A stretch of DNA of 43,432 bases from Betaproteobacteria bacterium. Lineage in GTDB: Bacteria > Pseudomonadota > Gammaproteobacteria > Burkholderiales > SG8-39. Shown one piece after another: positions 15,163 through 23,023 of this stretch. The position numbers and the translations under genes are program-made. The first letter of the stretch is position 1. Each line of letters begins with the position of its first letter. Under the pieces are notes generated by a model, which saw only the letters and a list, made by a program, of their open reading frames with translations, did not search any database and was not told the origin of the DNA. The stretch covers positions 1-43,432 of the forward strand of contig SCTX01000090.1 of the NCBI GenBank assembly GCA_004298385.1, written 5' to 3'.

Positions 15163-16380
15163 TTAAGGCAGCTTGGCTGCCGGCCGATAAATCCAGTCGC
15201 GGGTGGGCGGCAGCGGATTCAGGCTGCGCGCCTTGACCGCCAGCACCTGGTAGATGTTTATCCAGTCGCGCGCGAAACCAAACGCGCAACCGGCGAGGTA
15301 GATCGACCAGATCCGGTAGCGCTTCTCGCCTGCAATTCGCATTGCCTCGGCGCGGTTTTTCTCGATGTTCTCGACCCAGTGCTCGCAGGTACGGGCGTAA
15401 TGGCGCCGCAGGCTTTCCACGTCGGTGATCTCGAAACCGGCCGCCGACATCTCGCGCAGTACCAGGGAAATGTGCGGTAGTTCGCCGCCGGGGAAGACGT
15501 ATTTGTCGATGAATTCTCCTACGCCCATCCCGACGATCCGGTTGTCGGGATGGGCCGAGGTGATGCCGTGGTTCAGCACCACCCCACCCTGCGCAAGCAG
15601 GGCGTCCATCTTGCGGAAGTAGGCGCCCAGGTTTTTCAGCCCGACATGTTCGAACATGCCGACGCTGGCGATCCGGTCGTAGCCACCCGTTTCCGGGACA
15701 TCCCGATAGTCCTGCAGCCGTACCTCGCAGCGCCCCTCCAGTCCTTCGGCCCGGATGCGCTCGCGCACCAGTTCGTATTGGTTGCGCGACAGGGTGATCC
15801 CGGTGGCGAAGCAACCGTATTTTTCTGCGGCACGAATGATCAAAGCGCCCCAGCCGCAACCGATGTCCAGCAGCCGGTGACCGGGCTCGACGCGCAGTTT
15901 GGCGAGGATGTGATCGAGCTTTTGTTCCTGCGCCCGGTCGAGCGTGTCGGCGTCGCTGCGATAATAGGCGCAGGAGTACACCATGTTGCGGTCGAGGAAC
16001 AGTCGGTAGAATTCGTTGGATACGTCGTAGTGGTACTGGATTGCCTTGCGATCACCCTGCGGGGTATGGGTGACCGCCCGCAGCAGACGCCAGATGCCAT
16101 CGTGCCGCGTAGCCGCGTGCACGAACCGGGCGCTCGCCTCGAAGATGTCGCGTAACGAACCTTCCACGCGGATCCTGCCCTCGACATAGGCTTCTCCGAG
16201 CTTCATCAGATCGGGCGGCAGGAAACAGCGCAGCGCACGCTTTTGCGGGACCACGATGGTCACCTTCGGATCCGGACCGAAATCGAGACTGCGCCCATCC
16301 CATAGCGAAAGGCGCAACGGCGTCGGCTGGGTATTCCTCAGCCGCATGGCCAATTGCATCAAACGGTTCTCAATAAACAT
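15163..16380 (-). CDS. cfa: cyclopropane-fatty-acyl-phospholipid synthase
   Basis: Cfa transfers a methylene group from S-adenosylmethionine to cis double bonds of membrane phospholipids, usually on entry to stationary phase or under acid stress. The protein has 405 residues. The N-terminal lipid-binding part leads to YHYDVSNEFYRLFLD (116-130), then the SAM motif LLDIGCGWGAL (171-181), and the C-terminal CAFGFARDW. The predicted start MFIENRLMQ lies inside the 3' end of a truncated hydrolase frame (see 16359-16544), so both are probably on one transcript. A later start is possible, but the first 50 residues look conserved in character. Confidence 0.9.
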   Translation of the reverse strand: MFIENRLMQLAMRLRNTQPTPLRLSLWDGRSLDFGPDPKVTIVVPQKRALRCFLPPDLMKLGEAYVEGRIRVEGSLRDIFEASARFVHAATRHDGIWRLLRAVTHTPQGDRKAIQYHYDVSNEFYRLFLDRNMVYSCAYYRSDADTLDRAQEQKLDHILAKLRVEPGHRLLDIGCGWGALIIRAAEKYGCFATGITLSRNQYELVRERIRAEGLEGRCEVRLQDYRDVPETGGYDRIASVGMFEHVGLKNLGAYFRKMDALLAQGGVVLNHGITSAHPDNRIVGMGVGEFIDKYVFPGGELPHISLVLREMSAAGFEITDVESLRRHYARTCEHWVENIEKNRAEAMRIAGEKRYRIWSIYLAGCAFGFARDWINIYQVLAVKARSLNPLPPTRDWIYRPAAKLP

Positions 16381-16544
16381 AGCACCTCCCCGGCGACGTG
16401 GCGGTCGCGCTGCGACAGGCGACCGGAACCGCTGCCCTGGGCGAACAACAGGCGGTGCGCACCCGGCGGCAGCCCCACCATGCCCTCGAGCCGTGCCTTG
16501 CCCGAGGCGATAATTACCAGTTTAGCAAAGGAAGAAACGTTCAT
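16359..16544 (-). pseudogene. N-terminal fragment of a dienelactone hydrolase-like alpha/beta hydrolase
   Basis: A 61-codon frame with an ATG encodes LEGMVGLPPGAHRLLFAQGS followed by GSGRLSQRDRHVAGEV. This closely resembles the start of a bacterial dienelactone hydrolase-like family, in which GxxLFAHGSGSxRxSPRNRxVA leads into the first helix. The similarity ends after RHVA, where the full protein would continue for about 150 more residues to the nucleophile elbow. Instead the frame stops 22 bases inside cfa. I read it as a gene truncated by deletion that joined its head to cfa. It may now serve as a translated leader of cfa. Confidence 0.6.
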
Positions 16545-16601
16545 GGTTCCCTGATCGTTGCGGCCGCCACCCGCGCGGCGCCGAACCAAGGCGCGCGCCG
16601 T

Positions 16602-17432
16602 TTAAATCGAGTGGCGCGAACGCGCGACGATCTGGTGCAGCTTCTCGGCGTCGAGAATCTGCAGTTCCTTGTTCTTTACCCGGATCACCCCGGTTTCGCT
16701 GAACCCGGACAAGGCCCGACTGACTGTTTCCTGGGTCAGGCCGAGGAAGCTTCCCAGGTCGAGCCGCGTCATGCGCAGGTTGAAGCTGGTGTCCGAATAA
16801 CCCAGGCGCGCGTAGCGCTCGCCCAGAATCAGCAGAAAGGCTGCGACCCGGGACTCGGCGCCGAGCGAGCCCAGCAGCCACATCTGCGTGTGTTCGCGCG
16901 CCAGTTGGCGGCTGAGCAGGCGATAGGCGAACTGCTGTAACGCTCCGTTTTTGCCACCCAGGTTGCCGAGCCGTGGGAACGGGATGATCGCCACTTCGCT
17001 GTCTTCGAGGGCCACTGCCTCGGTTCGATATTGTTGCGCTTCAAGCCCGTCGAGGCCGAGCACATCGCTCGTCATCGGAAATCCCAGCACCTGGCAGTTG
17101 CCGTTCGCGTCGAGCAAAACGTTCTTGAAAGTGCCCGAGCGGATGGCGTAAATGGAACCGAACGGATCGCCCGTGCGATACAAGGCCATGCCCTGTTGCA
17201 CGCGGCGCAGCGTGAAGCTCACGCCAGGTTCGATGTTGGCGCCGTCAAGCCCGATTTTCAGCAGCGCGGCGAGTTTCTTCAGGCTCAGCGACGCAGCTCC
17301 CGCCTCGGCCGCTTCATTCGGAACGCCGGCGCCGGTGGCCCGCGTTGGCGCGTCTGGCGCTAGGCCTCGTTTGGGCGTCTTGCGCCGTTCTCGTGTGGCG
17401 GTTTTCTTCGGCGGCGCTGCTGCTCGGGACAT
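16602..17432 (-). CDS. Crp/Fnr-family regulator with Fnr-type DNA recognition but no Fe-S cysteines
   Basis: This 276-residue regulator has a basic, Pro- and Ala-rich N-terminal tail (1-45), a cyclic-nucleotide-like sensor barrel (about 70-160), a long dimerisation helix, and a winged helix with LGLTQETVSRALSGF. The E-x-x-S-R in that helix (235-239) is the Fnr-type contact set for TTGAT half-sites. E. coli FNR holds its oxygen-sensing 4Fe-4S cluster with three N-terminal cysteines and a fourth in the barrel; here the only cysteine is C113. Oxygen sensing by that mechanism is therefore excluded. A heme or NO sensor of the DNR type, or another ligand, is possible. The first ATG may be upstream of the true start. 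Confidence 0.8.
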   Translation of the reverse strand: MSRAAAPPKKTATRERRKTPKRGLAPDAPTRATGAGVPNEAAEAGAASLSLKKLAALLKIGLDGANIEPGVSFTLRRVQQGMALYRTGDPFGSIYAIRSGTFKNVLLDANGNCQVLGFPMTSDVLGLDGLEAQQYRTEAVALEDSEVAIIPFPRLGNLGGKNGALQQFAYRLLSRQLAREHTQMWLLGSLGAESRVAAFLLILGERYARLGYSDTSFNLRMTRLDLGSFLGLTQETVSRALSGFSETGVIRVKNKELQILDAEKLHQIVARSRHSI

Positions 17433-17464
17433 GGTTCGTTTTGTGGGTGAAGCGGATTGTGTTT

Positions 17465-17581
17465 CTATATCGGTTCGTAGAACTCGCGCAATTGTTCGAC
17501 GCTGACCGGCTTTGTCTGTCAGCCGTTCCGGCTGGGAGCATTGCGGAAAATCAGGTTCATGTCTTCGGGACTCGGCGCCAT
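17465..17581 (-). other. small frame with an in-frame TGA upstream of the Fnr-like gene
   Basis: On the minus strand an ATG opens 20 codons (MAPSPEDMNLIFRNAPSRNG), then TGA, then 17 more codons in the same frame ending EQLREFYEPI and TAG. Codon use on both sides looks like that of neighbouring genes. It lies in the leader between a perfect TATAAT and the Fnr-like gene. I do not recognise a family. It may be chance, a decayed small gene, or a leader peptide. There is no evidence for selenocysteine. Confidence 0.25.
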
Positions 17582-17608
17582 GACCGGTCTGTTTCGTCGA
17601 AAGAAGCG

Positions 17609-17614
17609 ATTATA
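17609..17614 (-). promoter_or_regulatory. -10 element TATAAT, probable promoter of the Fnr-like gene
   Basis: A consensus TATAAT reads on the minus strand about 180 bases before the regulator's start, in otherwise GC-rich DNA. No convincing -35 stands 16-18 bases upstream. That would fit an activator-dependent promoter, but no TTGAT palindrome was seen. Confidence 0.4.
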
Positions 17615-17720
17615 AGCGGATGCGGCGAGGAAGCAGGGTGCTCGAATCGGAACACGGTTTCGCGGCCGGCGTCCGCGCCCGAGGTGGGAGGCGGCTCTGG
17701 TGTTAGCGCCTCTGCCTCAA

Positions 17721-17734
17721 TGGGAAAAGTGGGA
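17721..17734 (+). promoter_or_regulatory. upstream pair of TGGGA repeats, possible second MraZ site
   Basis: Two TGGGA words start at 17721 and 17730, nine bases apart, about 170 bases before the promoter-proximal MraZ box. They stand at the left edge of the AT-rich stretch (about 17750-17960). This could be an auxiliary MraZ site. The 9-base rather than 10-base step lowers my confidence. Confidence 0.4.
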
Positions 17735-17875
17735 CGCTCGAGTACTGCTATATTAATAGTTTACTTTCGATATATATCTTATCTATTTGTTTTTAATAAA
17801 TTTATAATTCCAAAGATCGCTGATAGAATCGCTTTTAAGTCTTTGTCCCAATTGGAGAAATCTTTAATTGAGTGC

Positions 17876-17904
17876 TTGACCTGCGTAATTAAGTCCTCTA
17901 AAGT
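17876..17904 (+). promoter_or_regulatory. sigma-70 promoter of the dcw cluster
   Basis: TTGACC (17876-17881) and TAAAGT (17899-17904) are separated by 17 bases. The predicted transcript would start near 17911 and have a leader of about 70 bases before mraZ. The 547 bases between the Fnr-like gene and mraZ hold no other gene I can support. The last 200 are strikingly AT-rich for this genome. Confidence 0.65.
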
Positions 17905-17938
17905 GGGAAATAATAGCTTTTAGTGGGAAATTATGGGA
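17904..17938 (+). promoter_or_regulatory. MraZ box: TGGGA direct repeats over the transcription start
   Basis: TGGGA occurs at 17904, 17924 and 17934, that is, at steps of 20 and 10 bases, all on one face of the helix. MraZ is known to bind TGGG-type direct repeats at 10-base spacing upstream of its own gene. The site overlaps the -10 and the start region, so bound MraZ would block transcription of the cluster. Confidence 0.75.
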
Positions 17939-17979
17939 TTTTCCGCTTAGGCTTTTGACACCAACAATAAGGGGAGACG

Positions 17980-18429
17980 ATGTTTCAGGGCGCCGCAGCG
18001 CTAAGCCTCGATGCCAAGGGACGCCTTACCGTTCCTTCGCGCCATCGCGAGGCGCTGCAGGGGACGTCTTCCTCCGCTGTCTCCAGTCTCGTGCTCACTG
18101 CGCACCCGGACGGCTGTTTGCTGCTCTACCCGGCGAGCGCTTGGGAACCGATGCGCGCCCGTGTCATGGGCTTTCCCTCGCTCGATGCGCGCTTCTCCGT
18201 GTGGAAGCGCTTGCTCGTCGGTTTCGCCGAGGAAGTCGAAATCGACGCCGCCGGGCGCGTGCTGATCTCCCCCGAATTGCGCAAGTTCGCCACGCTGGAG
18301 AAACAGGTAATGCTGGTCGGGCAGGGCAGCCATTTCGAGATCTGGAACCAGGACATCTGGGAAAAACAATTGCGCCAACTGACGGCGCAGACCCAGTTGC
18401 CGCCGGGGATGGAAGATTTTGCGTTGTGA
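17980..18429 (+). CDS. mraZ: transcriptional regulator MraZ
   Basis: MraZ is the DNA-binding autorepressor at the head of the division and cell-wall cluster. This 149-residue protein has two AbrB-like half domains, each with the family's D-x-(K/x)-G-R turn: [14 protein letters not shown] at residues 10-23 and [13 protein letters not shown] near residue 90. AAGGGGAGA precedes the ATG. The stop overlaps the GTG proposed for rsmH. TGGGA repeats upstream provide the expected binding site. Confidence 0.95.
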   Translation: MFQGAAALSLDAKGRLTVPSRHREALQGTSSSAVSSLVLTAHPDGCLLLYPASAWEPMRARVMGFPSLDARFSVWKRLLVGFAEEVEIDAAGRVLISPELRKFATLEKQVMLVGQGSHFEIWNQDIWEKQLRQLTAQTQLPPGMEDFAL

Positions 18430-19388
18430 TCGCCTTTGGCGCTGAGGACACGCGCCCCGTGTCGGCGCAAGACTCGCACAAGACGGTGCTGCTGGAGGAA
18501 GCGGTCGATGCTTTGGCAATACGCCCCGATGGCGCCTACGTCGATGCAACCTTCGGCCGCGGCGGACACAGCCGCCTGATCCTCGACCGGTTGGGTCCGC
18601 GCGGGCGCCTGATTGCGCTCGACAAGGACGCGGAAGCGGTCGCAGCTGCGAGAAGAATAGGCGACGCTCGCTTTTGCGTGGTGCACGCGAGCTTCGAAGA
18701 ACTGGCCGTGGTGCTCGAACGCCTCGGCCTGGAGGGTGTGGATGGGGTGCTGCTCGACCTGGGCGTGTCCTCGCCGCAGCTCGACGACGCCGCGCGCGGC
18801 TTCAGTTTTCGCCGCGACGGCCCGCTCGACATGCGCATGGACACGAGCCGGGGGCAAACCGCCGCACAGTGGCTGGGCACAGCCGGTGAAGCCGAGATCA
18901 GGGAGGTGATCCGCGACTATGGTGAAGAACGGTTTGCTAAACAGATTGCAAAGGCGATTGTTGCTGCTCGGGAAAGAGGACCTGTTGTCACCACGCGGCA
19001 ACTTGCCGATATCGTGGGTGCGGCCGTCCGCACGCGCGAAAAAAACAAGGATCCGGCGACGCGCACCTTCCAGGCTGTACGGATTTACCTCAATCAGGAG
19101 CTTGCGCACTTGTCGTTAGCCCTGCCGCAAATCCTCGATTTGCTGACACCGGGCGCGCGCCTCGCGGTGATCAGTTTCCACTCGCTCGAGGACCGCATCG
19201 TGAAACGCTTCATGCGCGAAGCGGCGCGCGCCGATGTGCCGATACGCCTGCCGCTGCGCGCGCGCGAGCTGCCGCGACCCAGGCTGCGTCTGATCGGCAA
19301 GCCGATACGTCCTTCGGCCGAGGAAGTCGCGGCCAACCCGCGCGCGCGCAGCGCCACCCTGCGCGTCGCCGAACGCGGCGGGGCCTGA
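18426..19388 (+). CDS. rsmH: 16S rRNA (cytosine-1402-N4)-methyltransferase RsmH
   Basis: RsmH methylates N4 of C1402 in the ribosomal decoding centre using S-adenosylmethionine. Motifs are [13 protein letters not shown], the SAM loop [38 protein letters not shown], and near the end [16 protein letters not shown] with [11 protein letters not shown]. Two GTG starts are plausible. The one at 18426 overlaps the mraZ stop (320 residues). The one at 18459 starts six residues before HKTV (309 residues), nearer the family norm. I list the longer form because of the overlap but am undecided. ftsL begins one base after the stop. Confidence 0.93.
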   Translation: MIAFGAEDTRPVSAQDSHKTVLLEEAVDALAIRPDGAYVDATFGRGGHSRLILDRLGPRGRLIALDKDAEAVAAARRIGDARFCVVHASFEELAVVLERLGLEGVDGVLLDLGVSSPQLDDAARGFSFRRDGPLDMRMDTSRGQTAAQWLGTAGEAEIREVIRDYGEERFAKQIAKAIVAARERGPVVTTRQLADIVGAAVRTREKNKDPATRTFQAVRIYLNQELAHLSLALPQILDLLTPGARLAVISFHSLEDRIVKRFMREAARADVPIRLPLRARELPRPRLRLIGKPIRPSAEEVAANPRARSATLRVAERGGA

Positions 19389-19389
19389 G

Positions 19390-19686
19390 TTGGCGCGGAT
19401 CACCCTTGTCCTGGTCCTCGCGCTCACCGCCTGCGCGCTCGGCCTGGTGACTTCGCAGCACCAGGCGAGGAAGCTGTTTGCCGAACTGGAGCGCGAGCAG
19501 GAACGCGCCAAGCAACTCGAGGTCGAGTGGGGGCAGTTGCAACTGGAGCAGAGCACCTGGGCGATGCACGCACGCGTCGAGAAGATCGCGCGCGAGCGCC
19601 TGCGCATGAGCGTGCCCGATGCGAGGCGCACTCAAGTGGTGATGCCCACGGCGACCCTGGGAGAGAGTCCGGGAGGCAGGCGATGA
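19390..19686 (+). CDS. ftsL: cell division protein FtsL
   Basis: FtsL is the small bitopic septal protein that forms a complex with FtsB and FtsQ and activates FtsWI. It has 98 residues: one membrane helix at about residues 4-20, then a periplasmic coiled coil rich in Glu, Gln, Arg and Leu (about 28-75). The start codon is TTG, one base after the rsmH stop. This is unusual but is forced by the reading frame, since no ATG lies before the membrane segment. The gene overlaps ftsI by four bases (ATGA). Confidence 0.9.
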   Translation: MARITLVLVLALTACALGLVTSQHQARKLFAELEREQERAKQLEVEWGQLQLEQSTWAMHARVEKIARERLRMSVPDARRTQVVMPTATLGESPGGRR

Positions 19687-21410
19687 ATTACGCCGCCAGC
19701 CCGGTGCTCGTGCCGCAACTGCCGCTGTGGCGCTCGCGCCTGCTGCTCGCGCTCATCGCCGGCGGATTCGTGCTATTAGCCTGCCGCGCCGTCTACCTGC
19801 AGGGCCTGAACAACGATTTTCTGCAGCAGAAGGGCGAGTCGCGCTACAGCCGCGTGCTGGAGATCAGCGCCAACCGCGGCAGGATCACCGACCGCCATGG
19901 CGAGGCGCTCGCGATCAGCACGCCGGTGAAATCGGTGTGGGCGATTCCGGAGGAGGTGCAATATTCCTCGCAGCAGCGCGCCAAGCTCGCCGCGCTGCTG
20001 GAGCTGCCGCCGCAGGAAATCGACAAGCGCCTGAACGAAGCTACATCCTTCGTTTACCTCAAGCGCCAGATTCCGCCGGAAGCGGCCGAGCGCGTGAACG
20101 AACTGCGCATCACGGGCCTGTTCCAGAATCGCGAGTACCGCCGCTATTACCCCGGCGGCGAGGTGATGGCGCACATGCTCGGCTTCACCGGGGCGAGCGA
20201 TACCGGTCAGGAGGGCATCGAACTCGCTTTTCAGTCGACGCTCGCGGGCAAGCCGGGCAGCCGGCGCGTGATCAAGGACCGCATGGGGCAGATTGTCGAA
20301 GACATGGAATCGATCCGCGAGGCGCAGAACGGCCGCGATCTGGCGCTGGCGCTGGACGCGAAGCTGCAGAACCTCGCTTTCTCGCAGTTGAAGCTCGCCG
20401 TGGAGACGAACAAAGCCAAGGCGGGCGCCATCGTGGTGCTCGACGCCAAGACCGGCGAGGTGCTGGCGCTGGCCAACCTGCCTACCTACAATCCCAACAA
20501 TCGCAGCCGTTTGTCGGGTGCGCAATTGCGCAATCGCGTCATCACCGACACCTTCGAGCCCGGCTCCACGCTCAAGCCCTTCACCGTGGCTCTGGCCATG
20601 GAGATCGGAAAGATCACGCCGGAATCGATGATAGCGACGGCCTCCGGCAGCTTAGCCATCGGCAAAGCAACCATCCATGACGCGCACCGCTTCGGCGACA
20701 TGAGCGTAACGCAGGTGATTCAGCGCTCAAGCAACGTCGGCGCGGCGAAAATCGCCCTTGGACTGCCGGCCGCGGCAATGTGGCGCATGTTCGACCAGGT
20801 CGGTTTCGGCAGCGCGCCGCGCCTGGGCTTTCCCGGCGAAGCAGGCGGCAAGCTGCGCGCGTACCAGACCTGGCGCCCGATCGAGCAGGCTACTATGGCC
20901 TACGGCCACGGTATCTCGGTGTCGCTGCTGCAACTTGCGCGCGCCTATACTATTTTTGCCCGCGACGGCGAGTTGATGCCGCTGTCGCTCCTCCGGGTCG
21001 ATGCCCCGCTCGCCGGCCGGCAGGTGATCTCTCCCGAGACCGCGCGCAAGCTGCGCGACATGCTCGAGCTCGCGGTCCAGCCCGGTGGCACCGCGCCCAA
21101 GGCGCGGGTGATGGGCTATCGCGTGGCCGGCAAGACCGGCACCGCGCACAAGGAAGAAAACGGTGGCTATGCCGCGCATAAGTATGTGTCTTCCTTTGTC
21201 GGTTTTGCGCCGGTCTCCGATCCCAGACTGGTCATCGCGGTAATGCTCGATGAGCCTTCCGCGGGGCAGTACTACGGAGGTGCGGTGGCCGCGCCGGTAT
21301 TTTCCGCGGTGATGGGCGGGGCGCTGCGCATGCTGGGCGTGCCGCCGGATGCGCCGCTCAAACCGCTGGAGCTGCCGCCCGAGGGTTCCGAGATCAAGGA
21401 AGGTGTTTGA
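19683..21410 (+). CDS. ftsI: peptidoglycan D,D-transpeptidase FtsI (PBP3)
   Basis: FtsI cross-links septal peptidoglycan as the partner of FtsW. The protein has 575 residues: a short cytoplasmic tail, one membrane helix (about 18-36), the pedestal domain starting at RGRITDRHG, and the class B transpeptidase domain. The three active-site motifs are intact: S295-T-L-K in FEPGSTLKPF, S349-S-N, and K484-T-G-T. It overlaps ftsL and is followed by an 83-base gap before murE, one of the few breaks in the cluster. Confidence 0.96.
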   Translation: MNYAASPVLVPQLPLWRSRLLLALIAGGFVLLACRAVYLQGLNNDFLQQKGESRYSRVLEISANRGRITDRHGEALAISTPVKSVWAIPEEVQYSSQQRAKLAALLELPPQEIDKRLNEATSFVYLKRQIPPEAAERVNELRITGLFQNREYRRYYPGGEVMAHMLGFTGASDTGQEGIELAFQSTLAGKPGSRRVIKDRMGQIVEDMESIREAQNGRDLALALDAKLQNLAFSQLKLAVETNKAKAGAIVVLDAKTGEVLALANLPTYNPNNRSRLSGAQLRNRVITDTFEPGSTLKPFTVALAMEIGKITPESMIATASGSLAIGKATIHDAHRFGDMSVTQVIQRSSNVGAAKIALGLPAAAMWRMFDQVGFGSAPRLGFPGEAGGKLRAYQTWRPIEQATMAYGHGISVSLLQLARAYTIFARDGELMPLSLLRVDAPLAGRQVISPETARKLRDMLELAVQPGGTAPKARVMGYRVAGKTGTAHKEENGGYAAHKYVSSFVGFAPVSDPRLVIAVMLDEPSAGQYYGGAVAAPVFSAVMGGALRMLGVPPDAPLKPLELPPEGSEIKEGV

Positions 21411-21493
21411 AATGAAACGAGCAACGCGAAGCGCGAATTCACTGCACCGCGTTATCGCGTTTCGAATCGGGTGTCTTGTGCCGGTGACATGTC

Positions 21494-23023
21494 GTGAATA
21501 AGACAGCGACCGATCTACTGAGCCAGTTGCAGCAGCGCGGCGCGAGGCTTGGCGGTGTTTGCGCCGACAGCCGGGTCTTGCGCGCGGGCGACGCGTTCGT
21601 CGCCTATCCAGGCGCAAGCGCCGATGGCCGGCGCTATATTCCCGATGCCATCGCCCGCGGCGCGGTCGCGGTGCTGTGGGAACGCGAGGGATTTTCCTGG
21701 GACGAAGCTTGGCGCGTGCCCAATGTCGCCGTGGACGGCCTGCGCGCCCTGGCCGGCGACATCGCGCACGAAGTCTACGGCCGCCCTTCCGAAAAGCTGT
21801 GGCTGGCGGGCGTCACCGGCACCAACGGCAAGACTTCCTGCAGCCAATGGATCGCGCAGGCTCTCACCTCCCTTGGACGCAAGACCGCCGTGATCGGCAC
21901 GCTCGGCAGCGGCTTCCCGGCTGCGCCGGGTGGTGAACCGGCGGCAGAACTCGCGCCATCGGTCAATACCACGCCGGATGCGATCGAACTGCATCGCCAG
22001 TTGGCCGAATTCCTGCAGGCGGGAGCGCAGGGCGTGGCCATGGAAGTGTCCTCCATCGGCCTGGATCAGGGCCGGGTCAACGGCGCGCAGTTCGATGTGG
22101 CGCTGCTGACCAATCTCTCTCGCGACCATCTGGATTACCACGGCGACATGGAGCGCTACGCCGCAGCCAAGGCGCGATTTTTCGATACCCCGGGGCTCTC
22201 CGGCGCGGTGCTCAACATGGACGACGTGCTGGGCGTGCGCATCGCGCAAAAGCTCGCCGGCGGCAAAGTGGCGTGCGCGGGCTACAGCGCCCATGCCGGG
22301 GTTGCCGGCGCCGCCGGACTGGAATTCTTCCTCGAAGCCGAGAACATCCGCCTGACGCGGGAGGGTCTCGCCTTCGGCCTGGTAAGCTCCTGGGGCCGCG
22401 CCGAAGTAGCGAGCGGATTGCTCGGGCGCTTCAACGTGGCCAACCTGCTCGGCGTGCTGGGCGTGCTGCTCGGCGCCGGGGTGGCGCTCGCGCCGGCAGT
22501 CGCGGCGCTCGCGGCGCTCACACCCCTGCCCGGGCGCATGCAGCGGTTGGGAGGCGCGGGCAAGCCACTCGCGGTGGTGGACTACGCCCACAGCCCGGAC
22601 GCGCTGGAGCAGGCGCTGATCGGTCTGCGCCCGCTCGCGAACTCGGACGGAGGCCGGCTCGTTTGCGTCTTCGGCTGCGGCGGCGACCGCGATCGCGGCA
22701 AGCGCGCGTTGATGGGGGCGCTCGCGGCGCGCAACGCCGACCAGGTGGTGCTCACCAGCGACAATCCGCGCAGCGAAGACCCGCTGGAAATAATCGCCGA
22801 AATACTGGAAGGCGTGCTGGGCGAGGCTCGATCGGGGCAGGCGCCGCTGGTCATCGCCGACCGGCGCCAAGCGATCGTCGCCGCGATCGCGGGCGCGTCC
22901 GCCGGCGACGTGGTGCTCATTGCGGGCAAGGGCCACGAGGATTATCAGGAGCGCGCCGGCCGGCGCATTCCTTTTTCGGACGCGGCGGTGGCGGCGGAGG
23001 CGCTCGCGGCATGGAAGCGATGA
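21494..23023 (+). CDS. murE: UDP-MurNAc-tripeptide synthetase (meso-DAP adding) MurE
   Basis: MurE adds the third residue to UDP-MurNAc-L-Ala-D-Glu in the cytoplasm. It has 509 residues. The Mur ligase ATP loop GTNGKTS is at 109-115, and TSDNPRSEDP lies in the C-terminal domain. The DNPR sequence is the known determinant for meso-diaminopimelate instead of lysine, so the cell wall is of the Gram-negative type. The start is GTG. An 83-base gap separates it from ftsI, with a small CGCG-TTAT-CGCG hairpin in it. The stop overlaps the murF start. Confidence 0.96.
   Translation: MNKTATDLLSQLQQRGARLGGVCADSRVLRAGDAFVAYPGASADGRRYIPDAIARGAVAVLWEREGFSWDEAWRVPNVAVDGLRALAGDIAHEVYGRPSEKLWLAGVTGTNGKTSCSQWIAQALTSLGRKTAVIGTLGSGFPAAPGGEPAAELAPSVNTTPDAIELHRQLAEFLQAGAQGVAMEVSSIGLDQGRVNGAQFDVALLTNLSRDHLDYHGDMERYAAAKARFFDTPGLSGAVLNMDDVLGVRIAQKLAGGKVACAGYSAHAGVAGAAGLEFFLEAENIRLTREGLAFGLVSSWGRAEVASGLLGRFNVANLLGVLGVLLGAGVALAPAVAALAALTPLPGRMQRLGGAGKPLAVVDYAHSPDALEQALIGLRPLANSDGGRLVCVFGCGGDRDRGKRALMGALAARNADQVVLTSDNPRSEDPLEIIAEILEGVLGEARSGQAPLVIADRRQAIVAAIAGASAGDVVLIAGKGHEDYQERAGRRIPFSDAAVAAEALAAWKR

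Noticed and set aside
17345-17923. 192-codon plus-strand frame ahead of mraZ
   Set aside because: It is antisense to the Fnr-like gene at its start, then crosses the promoter and AT-rich region, and has no recognisable domain.
22273-23019. Long N-terminal extension of MurF into murE
   Set aside because: The upstream part is the out-of-frame shadow of murE. MurF family N-termini match the ATG at 23020.
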